Origin: Pectobacterium versatile
Lineage (GTDB): Bacteria > Pseudomonadota > Gammaproteobacteria > Enterobacterales > Enterobacteriaceae
Direction of reading: 5' to 3'
Assembly (NCBI RefSeq): GCF_020166435.1
Contig: NZ_JAINZP010000002.1
Coordinates: 186,001 to 250,000, forward strand
DNA: 64,000 bases
Shown here: positions 58,453 through 64,000 of the stretch, in pieces
How the letters are laid out: the number at the start of each line of letters is the position of its first letter
Numbering within the stretch: position 1 is the stretch's first letter
Program-made: the position numbers and the translations under genes
Notes under the pieces: generated by a model
The model's input: only the letters and a program-made list of their open reading frames with translations
The model's database searches: none
What the model was told of the DNA's origin: nothing

Positions 58453-59157
58453 ATGCGCTTATACCAGCTATCGTCTCAATCGCTTCAGTTTCCTGATCCG
58501 AATCATGCGCTGGATGACCCCAACGGCCTGCTGGCCGTTGGCGGCGATCTCTCCGTTGCCAGGCTGAAAGCGGCTTACCGACAGGGCATTTTCCCTTGGT
58601 ACTCCCCCGGTGAACCTATCTTATGGTGGTCTCCGAATCCGCGTGCGGTTCTCTTTCCCGGTGAATTCCATCTCAGCCGCAGCATGAAAAAATTCCTAAA
58701 ACGTCATACTTTTCATGCCACGCTCAATCAGGCATTTGATGATGTCATCCACGCCTGTGCGCATGAACACCATGATGGCACCTGGATTACGCCAGACATA
58801 ATTTCAGCTTATCGCCAGCTTCATCAGGTTGGGAAAGCACATTCCGTCGAAGTGTGGCACAATGGCGCACTGGTTGGTGGGTTATATGGTATTGAACAAG
58901 GGCGATTATTTTGCGGTGAATCAATGTTCAGCCGCATGGATAACGCCTCAAAATATGCACTGCTGGCGTTCCAGCAGCATTTTATTCGCCACGGCGGTCA
59001 TTTGATTGATTGCCAGGTGTTAAATTCCCATACGGCGTCACTGGGCGTGAGTGAAATTCCCCGCGAACGCTTTCTGCAACTGCTTTTCCAGTGGCAGGAT
59101 ATTGCCGTCGATGACGGCTGTTGGCTACCACAACAGCTCGCCGAACCGACAAGGTGA
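58453..59157 (+). CDS. aat: Leucyl/phenylalanyl-tRNA-protein transferase
   Basis: 234 aa enzyme adding Leu or Phe to proteins with N-terminal Arg or Lys, marking them for ClpS-ClpAP. Conserved [37 protein letters not shown] and [16 protein letters not shown]. Start ATG at 58453 (MRLYQLSS) agrees with E. coli; a TTG nine bases up is possible. Its partner protease gene clpA is near the window end. Confidence 0.96.
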   Translation: MRLYQLSSQSLQFPDPNHALDDPNGLLAVGGDLSVARLKAAYRQGIFPWYSPGEPILWWSPNPRAVLFPGEFHLSRSMKKFLKRHTFHATLNQAFDDVIHACAHEHHDGTWITPDIISAYRQLHQVGKAHSVEVWHNGALVGGLYGIEQGRLFCGESMFSRMDNASKYALLAFQQHFIRHGGHLIDCQVLNSHTASLGVSEIPRERFLQLLFQWQDIAVDDGCWLPQQLAEPTR

Positions 59158-59252
59158 TAGAGGAAATCGTGTAAATAACGCCCCAAACGTGAACGCTTCT
59201 TTACATAATGTCGGTTTTTCGGCATTATCTTGCGGTTAAAAAATAAAGGTAG

Positions 59253-59489
<237 letters not shown>

Positions 59490-59542
59490 CCGGTTCGCTC
59501 ATCGCTATTATTAGCGATATATGAGGATGTGACTCCCTCCCC

Positions 59543-59576
59543 AGCCCTTCCCTTCATGGCAAGGGCTTTTGTTTTT
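59543..59576 (+). terminator. Terminator of infA
   Basis: 7-bp stem AGCCCTT/AAGGGCT with an 11-base loop, then TTTGTTTTT. A smaller AT-rich hairpin lies closer to infA near 59505. Confidence 0.65.
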
Positions 59577-59624
59577 GGGGCAACCGTTTTAAGGTCAACA
59601 GCCTGCTTGTCATGGATTCCGCCT

Positions 59625-61070
59625 ATGAAGCCTGACTCTCCCCTATTTTTCCCCCTTTCCTTTCAGGAAGGTACGCCGCTTTACCGACAGCTTTACGAGC
59701 GGGTGCGTCGAGCCATCAGCGTAGGCCTATTGTCTCCAGGTGACCGTCTACCTTCCGCACGTATGCTTGCGAAAGAGCTCGGCGTCGCACGCGGAACAAT
59801 AGAACAGGCCTACTCGTTGCTGATTGCCGAAGGTTATCTTCAAGCACGCGGGCAAGCAGGAACGCTTGTGAATCCCGATTTATCCTTAGCACCAACGTCC
59901 GTTACCGATGCAACTATCCCCCCCTCAGCACCAGACGATGAACAGAACATACTGTGGCGTCCATCGCAACTGTTGCCTTTTCAAATGGGGGTTCCCGCTT
60001 TTGATGCCTTTCCGCGCAAACTCTGGGCTCGACTGGGCGCACGCTACCTTCGCAGCATGCAATTACCGGATTGGGATTACCCTGCACCTTATGGCTTGCC
60101 AGTGCTAAGAAACGCTATCGCCTCTTATCTGCAAGTGGCTCGTGGCATTGACTGTACCGCAAATCAGGTATTCATCACCTCGGGTTGGCGCGCTAATTTG
60201 CAACTCGCAGCACTAGCCTTACTGAAATCCGGGCAGCGCGTCTGGGTTGAAGATCCCGGCTATCCCCCCACTCGCCAGTTGCTATCGCAATCTGGCTTAT
60301 GTCCGGTTCCGGTAAGCGTCGATCGCGAAGGACTCAACGTGGAGCGCGGCATCACGCTGGCGAATGACGCCAGTATGGCCGTTGTCACTCCCGCACATCA
60401 AAGTCCTCTGTCGATGTCGTTATCGCTCCCTCGGCGACAGGCATTATTGCAGTGGACAACCGAGCAGAACGCCTGGGTAGTGGAAGATGATTATGATGGG
60501 GAATATCGTTACGTCAGTCACCCGCTCCCAGCGCTCGCCAGCCTGGATCGCAATGGGCGGGTTCTGTATGCGGGCACCTTCAGCAAGGTGTTATTCCCGG
60601 GGATTCGGTTGGCTTATTTGGTTGTACCGCAGGCACAGGTTGCCACCTTTGAACACATCAGCCGAATTTTCTTCGCTTCCGCCTCGCCAACGATGACGCA
60701 GTCTATCGTTGCCAGCTTCATCTCTGAAGGCCATTTTGCCCGGCACATTCAGCGCACGCGACGCCTTTATGCAGAACGTCGCACCGCCACCATCGCTGCG
60801 CTACAAGGTATTTTGAGGAACCGTATACGCATCGATTCGCAGCCCGGCGGAATGCACTTAGTGTTACGCCTACCAGATCGCATTAGCGATCGGCAGCTTG
60901 CCGACCGCCTGCTGGCTCAGGGTATTGCCGTTCAACCGCTATCACGCTGGGCAGTCTCAGGGAATGGTGATAACGCGCTACTCGCCAGTTTCACCAACTG
61001 CGCCACGATGGTAGAACCGGAACGGCTTGCCACGTTGATCCTTGCCGAGCTTGAACAGCACAGGGGCTAA
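59625..61070 (+). CDS. MocR/GabR-type PLP-dependent transcriptional regulator
   Basis: 481 aa. N-terminal GntR winged helix (about 10-80: YRQLYERVRRAISVGLLSPG and LAKELGVARGTIEQAYSLL), then an aminotransferase-like domain with DPGYPPTR, EDDYDGEYR and the PLP lysine in FSKVLFPGIR (about 321). These proteins use PLP and an amino compound as signals, often for vitamin B6 or GABA pathways; the target is unknown. Start MKPDSPLFF at 59625 is chosen by family likeness; an earlier in-frame start at 59529 overlaps the infA terminator. The stop directly abuts the stop of the next, opposing gene. Confidence 0.88.
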   Translation: MKPDSPLFFPLSFQEGTPLYRQLYERVRRAISVGLLSPGDRLPSARMLAKELGVARGTIEQAYSLLIAEGYLQARGQAGTLVNPDLSLAPTSVTDATIPPSAPDDEQNILWRPSQLLPFQMGVPAFDAFPRKLWARLGARYLRSMQLPDWDYPAPYGLPVLRNAIASYLQVARGIDCTANQVFITSGWRANLQLAALALLKSGQRVWVEDPGYPPTRQLLSQSGLCPVPVSVDREGLNVERGITLANDASMAVVTPAHQSPLSMSLSLPRRQALLQWTTEQNAWVVEDDYDGEYRYVSHPLPALASLDRNGRVLYAGTFSKVLFPGIRLAYLVVPQAQVATFEHISRIFFASASPTMTQSIVASFISEGHFARHIQRTRRLYAERRTATIAALQGILRNRIRIDSQPGGMHLVLRLPDRISDRQLADRLLAQGIAVQPLSRWAVSGNGDNALLASFTNCATMVEPERLATLILAELEQHRG

Positions 61071-61550
61071 TTAGCTCAGATTGGCTTTTTCCAAGCCATA
61101 CAGCTTATCTGCAGAGCCGGGAACGACCTGAAACGCGACGCCCAAACGATTCCAGCCATTAATCGCGATAATCATGAAAGATAAATCAGCCAGATCTTCT
61201 TCTGACAGCTGTTCACGAACGCGCGTAAATACCTCGTCAGGCACACCGTGCGGCGGAAGATGAGTCAGCACTTCTGTCCACTCCAGCGCAGCACGCTCAC
61301 GCGGAGAGAAAAGCGGTGATTCACGCCAGACAGCCACATGATGCAGGCGTAGCTCGCGCTCTCCATTAATCTTGGCTTCTTTAACGTGCATATCAACGCA
61401 AAATGCACAGCCGTTAAGTTGAGAAGCGCGTAGCGTAACTAGATGGCCTATTTCAGCCAGAAACGGTTTCTTGTGCAGAATATTATTGAACTCCAGATAC
61501 TTTTTAGCGGCATCGGGAGACTTGCTGTAGTAATCAAGACGTTGGCTCAT
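61071..61550 (-). CDS. Carboxymuconolactone decarboxylase family protein (AhpD-like)
   Basis: 159 aa helical protein with the AhpD-type site CAFCVDMH (Cys48, Cys51, His55), which suggests peroxidase or disulfide activity rather than decarboxylation. The start ATG at 61550 has GGAG 6 bases before it. Paired tail-to-tail with a MocR regulator; such pairs are common in proteobacteria, though more often divergent. Function inferred only from the family. Confidence 0.88.
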   Translation of the reverse strand: MSQRLDYYSKSPDAAKKYLEFNNILHKKPFLAEIGHLVTLRASQLNGCAFCVDMHVKEAKINGERELRLHHVAVWRESPLFSPRERAALEWTEVLTHLPPHGVPDEVFTRVREQLSEEDLADLSFMIIAINGWNRLGVAFQVVPGSADKLYGLEKANLS

Positions 61551-61743
61551 AGTGAACTCCAAAACGGGATAGGATGAAAGAGAAGAAAAACGGCCACATG
61601 CCAGCGACAATGCACAGGGCCGACTACTCGGTAGTCACGATTGTGCAAAATTTTGGCCTATCCGAAAAGATCCAAGAATCGTACTTTTAACTGGGCCATG
61701 ATGAGAAATAGCGCACCAAAAGCGGTCGGCGCACCAGTAAAAA

Positions 61744-61763
61744 AGGGATGCCTCAGCATCCCT
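61744..61763 (-). terminator. Terminator of clpA
   Basis: 8-bp stem AGGGATGC/GCATCCCT, 4-base loop, U run on the minus strand. Confidence 0.85.
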
Positions 61764-61785
61764 CTTAGATAACACACGATATTGA

Positions 61786-64000
61786 TTAATTAATGCTTTC
61801 TGCTTTTCGCTTCTGCGCACTCACGAAGCCATACGTCAGCTGTTGCGTTTCTTTATCCAGTTCCACCGTCACAGAACCCCCATCCACCAGCGAACCAAAC
61901 AGCAGTTCGTTGGCCAGCGGTTTCTTGAGGCTTTCCTGCATCACGCGTGCCATTGGTCGAGCACCCATTGCTTTGTCATAGCCTTTCTCTGCCAGCCAGT
62001 CGCGCGCTTCATCGCTCACTTCCAGCGACACGCCTTTCGCATCCAGCTGCGCCTGAAGTTCTACGATAAACTTATCGACAACCTGCTGAATGACATCGGT
62101 CGACAGATGGTTGAACCAGATAATGCCGTCCAGACGGTTACGGAACTCCGGCGTAAACACCTTCTTAATTTCTTCCATCGCATCAGTACTGTTGTCCTGA
62201 TGGATGATGCCGATGGATTTACGCTGTGTTTCCCGCACGCCTGCGTTGGTGGTCATGACGACAATAACATTGCGGAAATCCGCTTTACGACCATTGTTGT
62301 CCGTCAGCGTACCGTTATCCATCACCTGCAACAGCAGGTTAAAGACGTCAGGATGCGCTTTTTCGATCTCATCCAACAGCAGCACCGCATGAGGATGCTT
62401 AATCACCGCATCCGTCAGCAGCCCGCCCTGATCGTAGCCCACATAGCCGGGAGGCGCGCCAATCAAGCGGCTAACCGTATGGCGCTCCATGTATTCGGAC
62501 ATATCAAAGCGCAGCAGTTCAATATCCAGCGCTTTGGCCAGTTGTAACGTCACTTCCGTCTTACCGACACCGGTAGGACCCGCGAACAGGAAGGAACCGA
62601 CCGGTTTACGCTCCTGACCCAGCCCTGCTCGACTCATCTTGATAGACTCAGACAGGGCTTCGATTGCTTTGTCCTGCCCAAACACCAGCATTTTCAGGCG
62701 GTCACTGAGATTTTTCAACACATCGCGATCGCTGGCGGAGACGGTTTTCTCTGGAATACGGGCGATACGAGCGACAACCGATTCAATGTCACTCACATTG
62801 ACCGTTTTCTTACGTTTGCTGACCGGCATCAGACGGCTGCGCGCACCAGCCTCATCGATCACATCAATCGCTTTATCCGGCAGATGACGATCGTTGATAT
62901 ATTTCACAGCCAGCTCTACTGCGGCACGAACCGCTTTCGACGTATAGCGAACATCATGGTGAGCCTCATATTTCGGCTTCAGACCATTAATGATTTGTAC
63001 GGTTTCTTCCACGCTCGGTTCAGTGATATCGATTTTCTGGAAACGACGCGCCAACGCCCGATCCTTTTCAAAGATATTGCTGAATTCCTGATAGGTGGTA
63101 GAGCCAATAACGCGAATCTTGCCGCTGGAAAGCAGTGGTTTAATCAGATTAGCGGCATCGACCTGACCACCGGACGCCGCGCCAGCGCCGATAATCGTGT
63201 GGATTTCATCAATGAACAGAATACTATTTTTATCCTGCTCCAACTGCTTCAACAGCGCCTTGAAGCGTTTTTCAAAATCACCACGGTATTTGGTGCCTGC
63301 CAGCAGCGCGCCGATGTCCAGCGAGTACAGGGTGCACTCCGCCATCACTTCCGGTACATCGCCCTGCACAATACGCCAGGCCAGCCCTTCAGCAATCGCG
63401 GTTTTACCGACGCCGGATTCGCCGACCAGCAGCGGGTTATTTTTACGGCGACGGCACAATACCTGAACCGTGCGCTCCAGTTCCTTATCCCGGCCAATGA
63501 GCGGATCGATACCGCCAACGCGAGCCAGTTGATTCAGATTGGTGGTGAAGTTTTCCATACGGTCTTCCCCTCCTGCCTGTTCTTCATTGACGGGACTTTC
63601 AGGGTTTGGCGCCTGATCGGATTCTTCTTTACGCGTGCCGTGAGAAATAAAATTCACCACATCCAGACGGCTGACGTCATGCTTGCGCAGCAGGTAGGCG
63701 GCCTGAGATTCCTGCTCGCTAAAAATCGCAACCAGAACGTTGGCGCCAGACACTTCACTCCGACCGGAGGACTGCACATGAAAGACGGCGCGTTGCAATA
63801 CGCGCTGGAAGCTGAGCGTCGGCTGCGTTTCTCGCTCATCGTCACTTTTCGGTAATGTTGGTGTGGTCTGTTCAATGAAGGCTTCCAGCTCTTGACGCAG
63901 CGCGGCTAAATCTACCGTACAGGCCTCCAGTGCTTCACGGGCGGCTGGGTTGCTGAGCAGAGCCAACAGCAGGTGCTCCACGGTCATAAACTCATGTCGG
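61786..64000 (-). CDS. clpA: ATP-dependent Clp protease ATPase subunit, 5' end outside window
   Basis: The N-terminus is cut by the window edge; by comparison with E. coli about 20 residues are missing (RHEF before the first visible Met agrees). Visible order: N-terminal ClpS/substrate domain, first AAA+ module with Walker A GESGVGKTAIA and Walker B SILFIDEIHTI, second module with GPTGVGKTEVT and VLLLDEIEKAHPD, and a D2-small C-terminal part. It unfolds proteins for ClpP. The ClpP-contact loop reads KSIGIIHQD, where E. coli has IGL, a conservative change. Confidence 0.97.
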   Translation of the reverse strand, partial: RHEFMTVEHLLLALLSNPAAREALEACTVDLAALRQELEAFIEQTTPTLPKSDDERETQPTLSFQRVLQRAVFHVQSSGRSEVSGANVLVAIFSEQESQAAYLLRKHDVSRLDVVNFISHGTRKEESDQAPNPESPVNEEQAGGEDRMENFTTNLNQLARVGGIDPLIGRDKELERTVQVLCRRRKNNPLLVGESGVGKTAIAEGLAWRIVQGDVPEVMAECTLYSLDIGALLAGTKYRGDFEKRFKALLKQLEQDKNSILFIDEIHTIIGAGAASGGQVDAANLIKPLLSSGKIRVIGSTTYQEFSNIFEKDRALARRFQKIDITEPSVEETVQIINGLKPKYEAHHDVRYTSKAVRAAVELAVKYINDRHLPDKAIDVIDEAGARSRLMPVSKRKKTVNVSDIESVVARIARIPEKTVSASDRDVLKNLSDRLKMLVFGQDKAIEALSESIKMSRAGLGQERKPVGSFLFAGPTGVGKTEVTLQLAKALDIELLRFDMSEYMERHTVSRLIGAPPGYVGYDQGGLLTDAVIKHPHAVLLLDEIEKAHPDVFNLLLQVMDNGTLTDNNGRKADFRNVIVVMTTNAGVRETQRKSIGIIHQDNSTDAMEEIKKVFTPEFRNRLDGIIWFNHLSTDVIQQVVDKFIVELQAQLDAKGVSLEVSDEARDWLAEKGYDKAMGARPMARVMQESLKKPLANELLFGSLVDGGSVTVELDKETQQLTYGFVSAQKRKAESIN

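Noticed and set aside
61611-61743. tRNA-Ser (serW) between infA and clpA
   Set aside because: No cloverleaf-like sequence or CCA-ending stem seen.
62884-63855. Open frame of 323 codons opposite clpA
   Set aside because: Shadow of a conserved gene; no independent ribosome site or family.

Overview
The window is a stretch of enterobacterial chromosome, most likely a soft-rot enterobacterium of the Pectobacterium/Dickeya type. This rests on near full-length agreement of many proteins with their Escherichia coli counterparts (RpsA, FtsK, the His enzymes, PflB, Lrp, ClpA), two ERIC repeats of the enteric type, and several accessory genes that fit a motile plant-associated bacterium. No database search was possible; names come from recognising families and motifs.

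Left part (1-26.3 kb): the N-terminus of a ComEC-like protein; tmaR; a four-gene Fe-siderophore ABC uptake operon behind a possible Fur box; sbcB; plaP (putrescine importer) preceded by an overlapping small ORF resembling E. coli yoeI; ycgR (flagellar brake); a large AT-rich orphan gene with a long AT-rich non-coding flank; a chemoreceptor; yeeZ; and the complete histidine operon with its leader peptide and attenuator (hisL-GDCBHAFI). An amidohydrolase with a cysteine-rich N-terminus follows. ycgR and the chemoreceptor each have a good sigma-28 (FliA) promoter match, so the accessory segment 8.8-15.5 kb looks tied to motility.

Right part (26.3-64 kb): the conserved block ihfB, rpsA, cmk, aroA, serC (minus strand); ycaO; the anaerobic formate genes focA-pflB-pflA behind an FNR-like site; then an accessory cluster of hydantoinase/oxoprolinase-like protein, DUF917 protein and NCS1 permease with a divergent LysR regulator; ycaD; then serS, rarA, lolA, ftsK, lrp, trxB, cydDC, aat, infA; a MocR-type regulator and an AhpD-like protein; and most of clpA, cut by the window end.

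Organisation: in E. coli ihfB is followed by ycaI (comEC). Here about 26 kb holding the tmaR-sbcB-plaP-yeeZ-his group lies between them, so two regions that are far apart in E. coli are joined. The candidates most worth study are the AT-rich orphan gene, the hydantoin-type cluster and the ORF overlapping the plaP start. I saw no CRISPR array, insertion sequence, prophage, rRNA or tRNA gene.
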